This document shows, one piece after another, positions 9,643 to 19,172 of a stretch of DNA of 64,000 nucleotides. Numbering within the stretch: the first letter of the stretch is position 1; each line of letters starts with the position of its first letter. Both the position numbers and the translations under genes were made by a program. The notes below the pieces were generated by a model. That model was not told the DNA's origin and ran no database searches. It was given only the letters and a program-made list of their open reading frames with translations. The stretch comes from an uncultured Alphaproteobacteria bacterium (GTDB lineage: Bacteria > Pseudomonadota > Alphaproteobacteria > Thalassobaculales > Thalassobaculaceae), in contig CACOPQ010000001.1 in assembly GCA_902629125.1 (NCBI GenBank), positions 1-64,000 on the forward strand, given 5' to 3'.

Positions 9643-10295
9643 CAGGAAACAGCGGATCTCACGGTGGACATGATCACTCCCACAACGACTTTCAACCCGA
9701 TATTAAGGAACCAACCGAGAATTGGGAACTTTTGGAAATAGCACTACGAGAGTTGTTAGTGGATAAAGGGGTTTTATCCGCACGAGAAATTCAAGACGAA
9801 ATAGAAGCGTGGGAAAAAAAATCTCCCGAAAAAGGTGCCGAGATAGTCGCAAGAGCTTGGGTTGATGAAGAATTCAAAGCTCGCTTACTTGAAGACGCAA
9901 ACCGAACAATACAGGAGTTTGGGATAGAAGTTGAAATTCTTAAGATGGTAGCATTAGAAAACACGCCAGAGCTTCACCACGTAGTAGTCTGCACGCTGTG
10001 TTCTTGCTACCCGAGACCAATTCTTGGGGTACCCCCATTATGGTACAAGTCAAAGCAATACCGTTCCCGTGTAATTCGTGAGCCGAGAGCTGTTTTACGG
10101 GAATTTGGGACGAAATTATCTGATGATACAGAAATACGAGTAGTCGACTCCACAGCTGACTGTCGCTATCTGGTGATTCCGGTTAGACCAGTTGGCACGG
10201 AGAAAATGACAGAAGAGGAGCTGGCAAAACTTATCACGAGGGATTCGATGATTGGTACTGCACAAGCGCGTGATCCTATTGGACAACGCTCTTAG
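9639..10295 (+). CDS. nitrile hydratase alpha / thiocyanate hydrolase gamma-like subunit (Co-type motif)
   Basis: HHVVVCTLCSCYPRPILGVPPLWYKSKQYRSRVIREPRAVLREFG; CTLCSC metal claw typical of Co-type enzymes; His-rich N-terminus. Start probably 9639 (ATGA overlap with previous gene), not 9624. Confidence 0.9.
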   Translation: MTGNSGSHGGHDHSHNDFQPDIKEPTENWELLEIALRELLVDKGVLSAREIQDEIEAWEKKSPEKGAEIVARAWVDEEFKARLLEDANRTIQEFGIEVEILKMVALENTPELHHVVVCTLCSCYPRPILGVPPLWYKSKQYRSRVIREPRAVLREFGTKLSDDTEIRVVDSTADCRYLVIPVRPVGTEKMTEEELAKLITRDSMIGTAQARDPIGQRS

Positions 10296-10321
10296 AAAAA
10301 TTTAGAACGCAATAGCAACGC

Positions 10322-11347
10322 TTAAAAATAATCGTCTGCTGAGATACCGACATCGATTGCGGCTGCTTTTATACTATCGAAAACACCCTGACTTATCTGG
10401 ATGCCGTTCGTCTCCGCAAGTTTCGAAGACGTAGTCTCTTTTTCACCCGGCAGAAGAACTTTACCCCTTTCATCGATAGGTTTTGATTGCCTTACTTCAC
10501 TAACAAAATTACTAGCTGCTTTTTCATATTCCGCCATTGGACGAAAAGAATCCACACGTAGCAGTATAAATAACCAATTGTACTCAAGCGTTTTACCCAG
10601 CATAGCATCACCGACAAGCTCCGCTATGATACCCATTCCACTTCCCTTCGGCCCAGCAGCTGGCAATAATGCTCCGCCGTCATAAAAATCATTTGGGTTG
10701 GTTGAAGGATTTCCATTTTTATCTATTATTATATCTGGAGGTAATTGGTCACCATTAGCTCTGGCAACAGCTACTTTACCTGCCGGCCAGTTTGAGATAG
10801 CAAAATCGCAAACTAAAGGGTCATTTTTTAGTCCTGGCATTGAAAGTGTATACGGATTAGTGCTCATAACGGGCTCTTTTCCGCCAAAGGGAACCACATT
10901 ACCCCATAGTTGTCTGCCTCCACCTCCCATGCTTAGCCCAAGAAAACCAGCATCTGCTGCTTGTTCGCCGTATGCACCCATTCGTCCGGTATGCCCGCAA
11001 TTAGAAATTGCTATCGCAACAATCCCACTATTGCGCGCCAATGTTATTCCCGCTTCGGTAGCTTTTTTCATAGCTACAATTCCGATGCCTCCTGCACCAT
11101 CAACACTTATCAAGTTGTTAGTTTTTTGTTCTAATTTGGGTACAGCGCTTGAATCTATAATCCCTTTTCTAGCCTCACCTATATAAAGTCCTAGACGGTT
11201 AACGCCATGGCTTGGAACACCTTTCATTTCAGCATCAACCAAGTGCTCAGCTATGATTTTTGAATTAGATTGAGAAAAACCGGCTGCGGCTAATGAATCG
11301 CTTATAAAGTTTAATAACGGCATTTTTTCTGTAGTAAAATGAGTCAT
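10322..11347 (-). CDS. malate/L-lactate/ureidoglycolate dehydrogenase family protein (Ldh_2)
   Basis: HLVDAEMKGVPSHGVNRL, SNCGHTGRMGAYGEQAADAGFLGLSMGGGGR, GSGMGIIAELVGDAMLG. Confidence 0.85.
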   Translation of the reverse strand: MTHFTTEKMPLLNFISDSLAAAGFSQSNSKIIAEHLVDAEMKGVPSHGVNRLGLYIGEARKGIIDSSAVPKLEQKTNNLISVDGAGGIGIVAMKKATEAGITLARNSGIVAIAISNCGHTGRMGAYGEQAADAGFLGLSMGGGGRQLWGNVVPFGGKEPVMSTNPYTLSMPGLKNDPLVCDFAISNWPAGKVAVARANGDQLPPDIIIDKNGNPSTNPNDFYDGGALLPAAGPKGSGMGIIAELVGDAMLGKTLEYNWLFILLRVDSFRPMAEYEKAASNFVSEVRQSKPIDERGKVLLPGEKETTSSKLAETNGIQISQGVFDSIKAAAIDVGISADDYF

Positions 11348-11490
11348 AATTTTTTTCCGTCCTCTACAATATTTAAATGCCAAAGTTCAATATTTTTAAA
11401 TTAATCGGGGCATTAAAAATTTTATGGAGTAATCCTAACGCTTCCAGTACTACTATGATTGATTTATACCGGATTTAGTGGATAAAAAAA

Positions 11491-12480
11491 ATGAGTAATC
11501 CCCCGCCATGGATCGCTTTGGCTGATACCCCTGAGCTTCCAATTGCTAAAACAGCTTTCAACGAGGTTGAAGTTGGATTAAATGTGCGGAATATAGCACT
11601 ACCATACAAACCTCTTACTAAAGAGGAAACCGAATACTGGACGAAGCAATTGAGCGGAGTTGGTGGTATCCTACTCAGATCTGGTTATATTACTGAAGAG
11701 CTCTTAACGCCGTTAGAACACCTAAAAGTAGTCGCCGTTCATGGAGCTGGCGTCGATCCCGTTGACGTGGATGCATGCACTAGACGTGGTGTATGGGTAA
11801 CTAATACACCCGGCGCAAATGCGGATGCAGTGGCTGAAATGACAATTGGCTTAATGCTATCTATGGCTAGGCAAATTCCACAAGCCGCCAACAAAGTTTC
11901 CGCAGAAAAAGCTTGGGATAGCGCAAGACATATCGGCACGGAGTTAAAAGATAAAACACTAGGCTTGCTAGGACTTGGCCAAATTGGACAGCGCGTCGCT
12001 ACAATTGCTAAAGCATTTGGCATGAATGTAATTGCTTATGACCCTGGGCTGCAAGCATCGGAAATGATTAGCAAAGGTTCCGCACCCGTTTCCTTAGAAG
12101 AGTTAGCAAACCACTCAGACTTTCTGTCTTTGCATGCCCCCGCTATAGACTCGACCAAGCACATTATAAGCAGAGACTTTTTGGGCAAAATGAAAACCTC
12201 CTCAAAACTGATAAATTGTGCCCGTGGTAGTTTAGTGGATGAACACGCTTTAGCGGAAGCATTAAACAACGGTCACCTTTCCGGAGTGGCTTTAGACGTT
12301 TTGGATGGAGAACCACCTGACCCTAAAAGTCCTTTGTTTGATGCCCCTAATGTTTTAATCACGCCCCATATGGCGGGCTCGACACGGGAATGTCTGGAAA
12401 CCATAGCAAAAACTGCTATGCAGGATATCGTCCGCGTATTGCATGGTAAAGAGCCATTGCACTCTGTAAATACCTTCTAG
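11491..12480 (+). CDS. D-isomer-specific 2-hydroxyacid dehydrogenase
   Basis: GLLGLGQIGQRVATIAKAFGM, LINCARGSLVDEHALAEAL, LDVLDGEPPD, LITPHMAGST. Confidence 0.88.
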   Translation: MSNPPPWIALADTPELPIAKTAFNEVEVGLNVRNIALPYKPLTKEETEYWTKQLSGVGGILLRSGYITEELLTPLEHLKVVAVHGAGVDPVDVDACTRRGVWVTNTPGANADAVAEMTIGLMLSMARQIPQAANKVSAEKAWDSARHIGTELKDKTLGLLGLGQIGQRVATIAKAFGMNVIAYDPGLQASEMISKGSAPVSLEELANHSDFLSLHAPAIDSTKHIISRDFLGKMKTSSKLINCARGSLVDEHALAEALNNGHLSGVALDVLDGEPPDPKSPLFDAPNVLITPHMAGSTRECLETIAKTAMQDIVRVLHGKEPLHSVNTF

Positions 12481-12534
12481 ATAAAGTTGTAATCCCATAA
12501 AACGATTGATACCACTCTATCTAAAGATTTTATT

Positions 12535-13623
12535 TTAGCTAGACTTGTGAGCGCACAAGCCATCCCAGTTGAAGTCGATACCGTGACCAGGTGCTTCGCT
12601 AGCTAAAGCGAAACCATTTTTAACAACTAACGGTTCTAGAATGAACTTCTCCAATCCAAACCCATGAACCTCAAGGTACGACGCATTCGGAACTGCGCCT
12701 AAGAGGTGGACATGAATATCATGCACACCGTGCGACGTTACAGGGAGATTTTTTGCTTCTGCGAGTTTTGCGACCTTCATCCAAACTGTTACACCCCCAC
12801 AGTTAGAAACATCGGGCTCAATGTAACTGACGCCATTTGCTTGCAACATATGTTGAAAATCATAAATAGTATGAAGATTTTCACCAGCAGAAATTGGCAC
12901 TCCACCTTCAACTAAAATTCTATTATGCCCTAAGTAATCTTCAGGTATCGTAGGCTCTTCCAACCAAACTAATTCAAACTCACGGAATGCACGTGCAGCT
13001 CGAATAGCTTCGTCAACAGTCCAACGCATATTTGCATCAACCATAAGAGGAAAGTTCTTCCCTAAATGTTTTCGCATAGCGGCTATTCTGGCGACATCTT
13101 CTTCAAGGTTATCTCTGCCAACCTTCATTTTAATTGCCCGAAACCCACTAGATAAGTTCTTCTCCGTCTGGGCGAGTAGTTCCTCTTCGGTAAACATCAG
13201 ATCAATGCCGCCCGCATAAGCTTTTATTTTGGGGTCTGCTCCTCCAAGAAGCCGCCATAAGGGCATGCCAACTTGTTTCCCCATTAAATCCCATAAAGCA
13301 ATGTCAACTGCTGAAAGAGCATGGATTGCAAGTCCTCCCCGACCGGCATAATGAAGTTTCCACCATAAAGATTTCCAAATTTGTTCTATTCGTGCTTCGT
13401 CTTTACCTAGAAGAAACGGAGCCATGTCATCCCGCATCACAGAATGAATACCTTTAGCACCCGCGCCAAGCGTGTATGTATATCCTAGTCCCTGCGCACC
13501 ATTGGAATTTTCTATTCGTATCGTCATTAGTTCAAAGCTTGCCATATCACCATGCATGCTATCCGAGAGCACAACAGGCAATGGGATGCTGAAGTGGTCA
13601 GTCTTAATGTTGCTAATGGACAT
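12535..13623 (-). CDS. mandelate racemase/muconate lactonizing enzyme family protein (enolase superfamily)
   Basis: IKMKVG (KxK), LMVDANMRW, WLEEP, ISAGEN, TSHGVHDIHVHL. Confidence 0.9.
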   Translation of the reverse strand: MSISNIKTDHFSIPLPVVLSDSMHGDMASFELMTIRIENSNGAQGLGYTYTLGAGAKGIHSVMRDDMAPFLLGKDEARIEQIWKSLWWKLHYAGRGGLAIHALSAVDIALWDLMGKQVGMPLWRLLGGADPKIKAYAGGIDLMFTEEELLAQTEKNLSSGFRAIKMKVGRDNLEEDVARIAAMRKHLGKNFPLMVDANMRWTVDEAIRAARAFREFELVWLEEPTIPEDYLGHNRILVEGGVPISAGENLHTIYDFQHMLQANGVSYIEPDVSNCGGVTVWMKVAKLAEAKNLPVTSHGVHDIHVHLLGAVPNASYLEVHGFGLEKFILEPLVVKNGFALASEAPGHGIDFNWDGLCAHKSS

Positions 13624-13742
13624 TTGGAACCTCAGATAATATTTGCTAAGTAGCTATTTTATGCTTTAGTTTTCCACAAATAGAAGCCAAATGGCAATTA
13701 ACATATTCAAAACTAAAAGAATTTGAAAAGCGGGAGCGACTG

Positions 13743-14288
13743 ATGGCTAGAATTTCATACGCAAATAAGAGTGCTGTACCCAATCACCTTCAGAACTTGT
13801 TTGACGATATGTCAACTTATGGGCCATTCGGCAGTTTGGTTGGAGCAATGGCTCACAGGACACCAATATTCGAGCATGTTTTTGGCATGTTGACAGACTT
13901 ACGCAAGGAAGGTGTCTTACCTAGAAGATATTTGGAGTTAGCCTTAGTCGCTGTCTCCAAAATAAACGCCTGCGATTATTGCGTTGCGCATCATGCTCCA
14001 TTTTTAACAGTAGAGGGTGTGACCCCTGCTGGTGCAGAAAATATTCTACAATATGAAGAGCACCCGGAATTCGACGATATAGACAAACTAGTCGTAGAAT
14101 ATTCAATCGAAGTCACAAGCAATTTTCATCGCGTTCGAGATCAACTATTCGATCGCTTACGAAATCATTTTTCAGAAGAACAAATCGTCGAGTTAACGTG
14201 GCGCATTGCCCTCTGCGGCGCGTTTAATCGCTTTAATGACGTGCTTCAACTGGACATAGAAGAGGAGGCGTTAGCGAAGATCGCTTGA
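13743..14288 (+). CDS. carboxymuconolactone decarboxylase (AhpD-like) family protein
   Basis: ALVAVSKINACDYCVAHHAPF: CxxC-x3-H-type AhpD motif. Confidence 0.85.
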   Translation: MARISYANKSAVPNHLQNLFDDMSTYGPFGSLVGAMAHRTPIFEHVFGMLTDLRKEGVLPRRYLELALVAVSKINACDYCVAHHAPFLTVEGVTPAGAENILQYEEHPEFDDIDKLVVEYSIEVTSNFHRVRDQLFDRLRNHFSEEQIVELTWRIALCGAFNRFNDVLQLDIEEEALAKIA

Positions 14289-14332
14289 AAAATACTAGTA
14301 TCTGAAATCTGCATAACACATAAGGTTCAATC

Positions 14333-14665
14333 CTATTTTGCACAATTGATGCACGTGGGGCATGCTGGGTCAAACTTTAATCTTTTACGAGGAATTTTTT
14401 CATCACAGGCTATACAATAACCAAAATTCCCACTTTTTAAACGTTCCATAGCGGCCTCCACACGTCTCAAATCCAATTTTCTCCGCCGTTCAGTTTCGAT
14501 TGCCATGGATTGCCTCTGAATCGCGTCCATCCGAGAAAGTCTTCCAATTTTAGTTTGGTCCAATTCAACAGCTTTTGCCGAACTTTTTGCTGAGACTATC
14601 AGGCTTTCTAAGGCAAGCTTTTTTTCTTCTAACTGTTTGAAAAAAACTTTTTCATCAGGAAACAT
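14333..14665 (-). CDS. DksA/TraR-family zinc-finger protein
   Basis: C-terminal FGYCIACDEKIPRKRLKFDPACPTCINC (C-x2-C...C-x2-C) preceded by coiled-coil-like helices. Confidence 0.85.
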   Translation of the reverse strand: MFPDEKVFFKQLEEKKLALESLIVSAKSSAKAVELDQTKIGRLSRMDAIQRQSMAIETERRRKLDLRRVEAAMERLKSGNFGYCIACDEKIPRKRLKFDPACPTCINCAK

Positions 14666-14673
14666 TTTTTGCC

Positions 14674-15555
14674 CTAAACTGTCGGCTGGTCACCCGCCAC
14701 CGTTGTTCTATGCATAACACGTCTGTATTCTTCATCAGGCCAAGGATTTCCCCTATGAAGGATCGACCTGTTATCCCACATTACTAAATCTAGGGGAGCC
14801 CATTTATGAGCATAAACAAACTCCGGACGCGTAATCCAAGAAGTCAATTCCGTAATTAACGCCCTACTTTTCGAGTAATCCCATCCCTCTACATAGTGGC
14901 AGTGACTTCCAAGGTAAAAGACTTTCCGTCCAGTTTCTGGATGCTTTCTAATCATCGCTTGTCTGACTGGTTTTAATCGTTCTTTATCTTCCTCCGAGAA
15001 AATATCGCCAACAATTAACTGCCTAGAAAAAATTATTGAATGTTCGCAAACGAGACCCTCTAAATCTTCTTTTTCAATGCCTGAAATAGATCCAGGCCAA
15101 GTATCATAAGCGTAACGTGCATCCGCAAACTCGGTTTCGCCACCAAAGGGAGGGACTTCGCGGCCCGACAAAATAGAGATATTAGCTGGGATTGGCTTGA
15201 AAGATGAGTCAGAATGCCACAAGCTGTTGCCTCGGTGGTAACGCGACTTTTCATCACCATGTGAACGAATTTTGTCATTATCATCTACGTTCGCGATGCG
15301 CGAAATCTCAGGATGCGTAACACCCCCACCGCGGTCAAAGCCGAGTGATCTTTCGAGAGAACCAAACTTTTCTGAGAAGGCGATCTGTTGATCATCATTT
15401 ATGTTCTGGTTTCTGAAAACAAGCACTGCATACTTCCCTAAAGCCTCTCTTAGCTGATGGTATACGGAGGAATTTATGGGCGACGCCACATCTACTCCTA
15501 TAACTTCACCTGCAAAGTCCATTCCTGGTAATAATGGTTTGATCGCAAAATCCAT
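14674..15555 (-). CDS. TauD/TfdA-family Fe(II)/2-oxoglutarate dioxygenase
   Basis: LWHSDSSFKP (HxD), GGETEFADARYAYD, WDNRSILHRGNPW, RRVMHRTTVAGD. Confidence 0.9.
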   Translation of the reverse strand: MDFAIKPLLPGMDFAGEVIGVDVASPINSSVYHQLREALGKYAVLVFRNQNINDDQQIAFSEKFGSLERSLGFDRGGGVTHPEISRIANVDDNDKIRSHGDEKSRYHRGNSLWHSDSSFKPIPANISILSGREVPPFGGETEFADARYAYDTWPGSISGIEKEDLEGLVCEHSIIFSRQLIVGDIFSEEDKERLKPVRQAMIRKHPETGRKVFYLGSHCHYVEGWDYSKSRALITELTSWITRPEFVYAHKWAPLDLVMWDNRSILHRGNPWPDEEYRRVMHRTTVAGDQPTV

Positions 15556-15567
15556 TTAATTTTCCTT

Positions 15568-16335
15568 TTAATAGATGGTCACGCCACTATCGACAGAAAG
15601 AATTTGCCCGGTAGTTATCTCTGATTCATCCGAGGCTAAATACACAGCCATGTTTGCAATGTGAATGGGCATGCCAAAGCCCAAGAGATGCTGTTCGGAT
15701 ATTTTTGCTATCTCGGGCGACTCTTGGACAAGTTTTTTTACACGATCAGAGAGGGTTACCGAAGGCGCAATAGCATTTACTCGAATATTATTTGGCGCAT
15801 ACTCTACAGCCATAGACCTGGTCATTGAGGCTACCCCACCTTTTGCCGCCGTGTAGCAATCCCTTCCAGGCAAAGCCATCAGTGCAACGTTTGAAGACAT
15901 ATTAATTATTGAACCGCCACCTGATTCAATTATCGCTGGAATACCATGCTTGGAACAAACGAATGTACCGAAAAGATCTAACTTAATGACACGCCAGAAT
16001 TCCTCATCTGGCGCCTCTGTGACGGGACCGTCCTGCATCGTCGATCCGCCTGCGTTATTATGAAGAACGTCGAGTTTTCCAAAACGATTAACAGTTTCCG
16101 AAATTACAGACTTGACACTATCATGGTCAGTTACGTCCATTTCCATAAATACAGCGTTACCACCAGCATTTCCGCTTGTCTCTTGTGCAAGTTTCGCAGA
16201 TTCATTTCCAAGACTAGTTTCTATGTCTGTAACTATGACACTAGCGCCCTCTTCCGCAAACCTAATGGCCGTCGCCCTACCTATACCACCACCGCCGCCA
16301 GTGATTAACGCCACCTTACCCTCTAAACGTCCCAT
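15568..16335 (-). CDS. SDR family oxidoreductase
   Basis: TGGGGGIGRATA, NNAGG, CYTAAKGGVASMTRSMAVEYAP, GQILSVDSG. Confidence 0.88.
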   Translation of the reverse strand: MGRLEGKVALITGGGGGIGRATAIRFAEEGASVIVTDIETSLGNESAKLAQETSGNAGGNAVFMEMDVTDHDSVKSVISETVNRFGKLDVLHNNAGGSTMQDGPVTEAPDEEFWRVIKLDLFGTFVCSKHGIPAIIESGGGSIINMSSNVALMALPGRDCYTAAKGGVASMTRSMAVEYAPNNIRVNAIAPSVTLSDRVKKLVQESPEIAKISEQHLLGFGMPIHIANMAVYLASDESEITTGQILSVDSGVTIY

Positions 16336-16367
16336 TCTATCCCCTATGGTTAATCTTTATTTGAATT

Positions 16368-17183
16368 TTAATGAGCAAAAATGACTGGTATTTGAGCTTG
16401 ATCAAGTATCGCTCTGGTCGCCCCACCAAAAATCATTTGAGTAAGCCTACTTTGAGTAAAAGCACCTTTTACCAAGAAATCAACTTCACAAGAAGAAGCA
16501 ACCTCTAGAACTCTCTCACCAACATTGCCGCCCGGCGCCCCTTTTTTAATTTCAACCTCAACCTCGTTAGCCTCGAGATATCGCTGTAATGCTCTCCCGT
16601 CTGGACCGGCATGCACCCATCCATCAACTTCAATCACAAAAACCTTTTTTGCCATACGGATTATTGGCATACTCAACGCTAAAACCCTTGCTGTCTCGGT
16701 ACTGTGGTTCCATGCAATTCCTACAGTTTCACCGTACTTTCCACTCCAAGAAGGCGGCACCACTAATACCGGCCTACCACCTTCAAAAAGAGCCATTTCG
16801 AATAATGTCTGCCAATGAGGGTTTTCATGAGATCTGCCAATTATAGAAATGTCGTAAACTCTACAAATTTCTCCAACCTGTCTCCAGTTCGACAAGCTCG
16901 TCATATCAACTATAAGCTGCTCGTTGGTGATTTTTGGATTACATGCGGCAGCTCTTTGTCTAATTAAATCGCCAGCACTCTTTTTTTGCGCTTCTATTTC
17001 CTCGTCTAAGCCATCATATGAAACCACCCCCCCACTCATTGGGTCCACGATAACTGGATCAGGTAACCTCGGATAAAAAACTCCAGTTACTTGACCATTA
17101 TGCCGATGCGCAAGTTGAGAAGCTGCTTCAATAGGTACATCGCGAGCTGAGTCCGCACCAAACGGGATTAAAATTTGTCTCAT
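16368..17183 (-). CDS. universal stress protein family protein
   Basis: MRQILIPFGADSARDVPIEAASQLAHR; two-domain UspA-like architecture, ending LVKGAFTQSRLTQMIFGGATRAILDQAQIPVIFAH. Confidence 0.8.
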   Translation of the reverse strand: MRQILIPFGADSARDVPIEAASQLAHRHNGQVTGVFYPRLPDPVIVDPMSGGVVSYDGLDEEIEAQKKSAGDLIRQRAAACNPKITNEQLIVDMTSLSNWRQVGEICRVYDISIIGRSHENPHWQTLFEMALFEGGRPVLVVPPSWSGKYGETVGIAWNHSTETARVLALSMPIIRMAKKVFVIEVDGWVHAGPDGRALQRYLEANEVEVEIKKGAPGGNVGERVLEVASSCEVDFLVKGAFTQSRLTQMIFGGATRAILDQAQIPVIFAH

Positions 17184-17309
17184 TACGCTCTCCTTTTTTG
17201 TTTTTGATTATAGAAACAATCAATTCAAGCCCTCGTAACCATTAATTAAGAATACCAGTTTTCGCTATTAGAAACTAGTTCGTTTCATTTTTCTTGGTTA
17301 CCAACTTTT

Positions 17310-17330
17310 AATTCTAAAATTTTTAGAATT
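17310..17330. repeat. perfect 21-bp palindrome AATTCTAAAA-T-TTTTAGAATT
   Basis: Read directly; lies between the DUF547-like gene (3' end) and the USP gene (5' side), both minus strand. No U-run on either side. Confidence 0.6.
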
Positions 17331-17347
17331 TTAGATTTAGGAAAGCG

Positions 17348-18193
17348 TTACTTTAGCTTTATTCCATCATTCAAAGACCAATCAAAGTCAAAGGTAACTT
17401 GAACAGCTGAGGAGAGCTTGTTTTTAACATGATCCATCGCATAAAGCCTAATATGCTGGAAAATTTCAGGAAATGTGTGACCAAATTCTTCTGGATACAT
17501 TTCATATAAAGCCGACAAGACTATTACTTTCCCTTCCTTCACGCTTAATGTTCTCGAATGATTAATATACTCAAGAGCGGCCTCATCCAACATTCGGTCA
17601 ACTTTATCACCTGTGTAGGGACGACGTTGGAGCCTAGGCGAACCTACAGCCGCATCGCACAATCCATAATGGAATCTAGGGTCAAGAAATAAATTGGATA
17701 ATATTTTTTTTCGAATGAAAGACAGGCTCAGCGGCCATCCTTTAATAATGATAAGTTGTCGATTAAAGGGTCCCCTTTTTAAAAAATTATCATCACCTTC
17801 TATATCAGTAATCGATAAAATTAAGTAGTGTTCAAGAACTAGTCGAACAACAAGGGCATTATAAAGATTGAGCCAAAATGCATACTGCTCTTTTCGATTA
17901 AGTTTCTCTATGGGAAATGAAGCAAGACTTTGAATATACTTTTCCAGCACCTGCCGGTCTGGCTGAGTAAAGTTGGCGTAGGCTATTACAGTGGTACCGT
18001 CCGTTTTAAGCTGCACATGTTTATTTAATAAATACCCCCAAGTTGTATGATCAACAAAAAGGTTTGAACTAGAGTCGTACTCGTTCCAAAACGGTGAAGT
18101 AAAAACTCCCTTTATTTCATCGATACCAGAGCAACCCCAGAGGAATGACACCTGAAAAAATATAAGAATGAAATGACGGTGAAAAAAAACCAA
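17348..18193 (-). CDS. DUF547-domain putative lipoprotein
   Basis: Signal peptide with SFLWGCSG lipobox-like; YAFWLNLYNALVVRLVLEHY and FHYGLCDAAVGSPRLQRRPYTGDKVD typical of DUF547. Confidence 0.75.
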   Translation of the reverse strand: MVFFHRHFILIFFQVSFLWGCSGIDEIKGVFTSPFWNEYDSSSNLFVDHTTWGYLLNKHVQLKTDGTTVIAYANFTQPDRQVLEKYIQSLASFPIEKLNRKEQYAFWLNLYNALVVRLVLEHYLILSITDIEGDDNFLKRGPFNRQLIIIKGWPLSLSFIRKKILSNLFLDPRFHYGLCDAAVGSPRLQRRPYTGDKVDRMLDEAALEYINHSRTLSVKEGKVIVLSALYEMYPEEFGHTFPEIFQHIRLYAMDHVKNKLSSAVQVTFDFDWSLNDGIKLK

Positions 18194-18246
18194 TCTTTGA
18201 CGTCCAAAATCATTAAATCAAACGATAAGATGTTAAGTTATCCCGA

Positions 18247-19041
18247 TTAGTCAATTGACACCTCAACTGCACCAATACCCTCAACCTCATAACGAGCGCG
18301 ATCTCCCTTGTTAGCAAATTTTGTAGCCAAGGTTGAGCCACTCATAACGATATCGCCAGCTTTCAGAGAACGGCCTTGTTCTCCTAATAGAGTCGCTAGC
18401 CACGCTAACGAATTTAGTGGATTACCCATTGCAGCGCTGGTGTTCGTATATTCTATTTCGCCATTGTAGGATAATTTTGCCGGTAGATTTGTTAGATCGG
18501 CATCGCGCCAGGATTTTGACGGTGAACAGATTACAATTCCACCGCACCAAGCGTTGTCAGCTATTAGAGTTAACGGGTCTAGATTACTGTAGTCAGCCGC
18601 TCTGTCTTCTATCAGTTCGAAGGCTGGCATAGCACTGTCTACAAACTCACTTACACTGCTCGCTTCAAAAACAGTTCCCTCTGGGATGTCCTTACCGATC
18701 GTGAATGCTAGTTCAAATTCTATCCCCAAACGAATGTAACTATCCAAGTGGACAATAGCAGGGGATTCATATATCGAAGATGCAAAAATTGCTGCCCCGA
18801 CCGGCTTATCTACGCCGACCAATTCTTGGATTGCTTTCGATGTCAGAGCAATTTTATATCCTACAATGGGTCCTCTACCGCTCTCAATCCAAATATTGTT
18901 TAGTGCTTTTTGACAATCATAAGCATGCATGACCGAAGTTGGTTTAAACTCACCGATTAAGTTTTCAAACTTGCTTCGAGATTTATGGGCTTCGGCTAAG
19001 TGTTGAGCTATTTTTTCGGCTCTCATTATACCGGACATCAA
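18247..19041 (-). CDS. 2-keto-4-pentenoate hydratase / FAH-fold family protein
   Basis: GYKIALTSKAIQELVGVDKPVGAAIF, GIEFELAFTIGKDIPEG, ADNAWCGGIV: MhpD-like. Confidence 0.85.
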   Translation of the reverse strand: MMSGIMRAEKIAQHLAEAHKSRSKFENLIGEFKPTSVMHAYDCQKALNNIWIESGRGPIVGYKIALTSKAIQELVGVDKPVGAAIFASSIYESPAIVHLDSYIRLGIEFELAFTIGKDIPEGTVFEASSVSEFVDSAMPAFELIEDRAADYSNLDPLTLIADNAWCGGIVICSPSKSWRDADLTNLPAKLSYNGEIEYTNTSAAMGNPLNSLAWLATLLGEQGRSLKAGDIVMSGSTLATKFANKGDRARYEVEGIGAVEVSID

Positions 19042-19172
19042 ATTCTCCTTCCCGTAGCTAAAAATTTGTTTTTAAATAGAAACTCATTTGTTAATTTTAG
19101 ACAAGCATTCCTAGTCACTATATTTTGAATCTTATATTACAAAACCAACCCAATTAAAGTTGGAATGACGGC

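Noticed and set aside
10698-11186. 162-aa plus-strand ORF opposite the Ldh-type dehydrogenase
   Set aside because: Proline/serine-rich shadow translation of a real coding gene.
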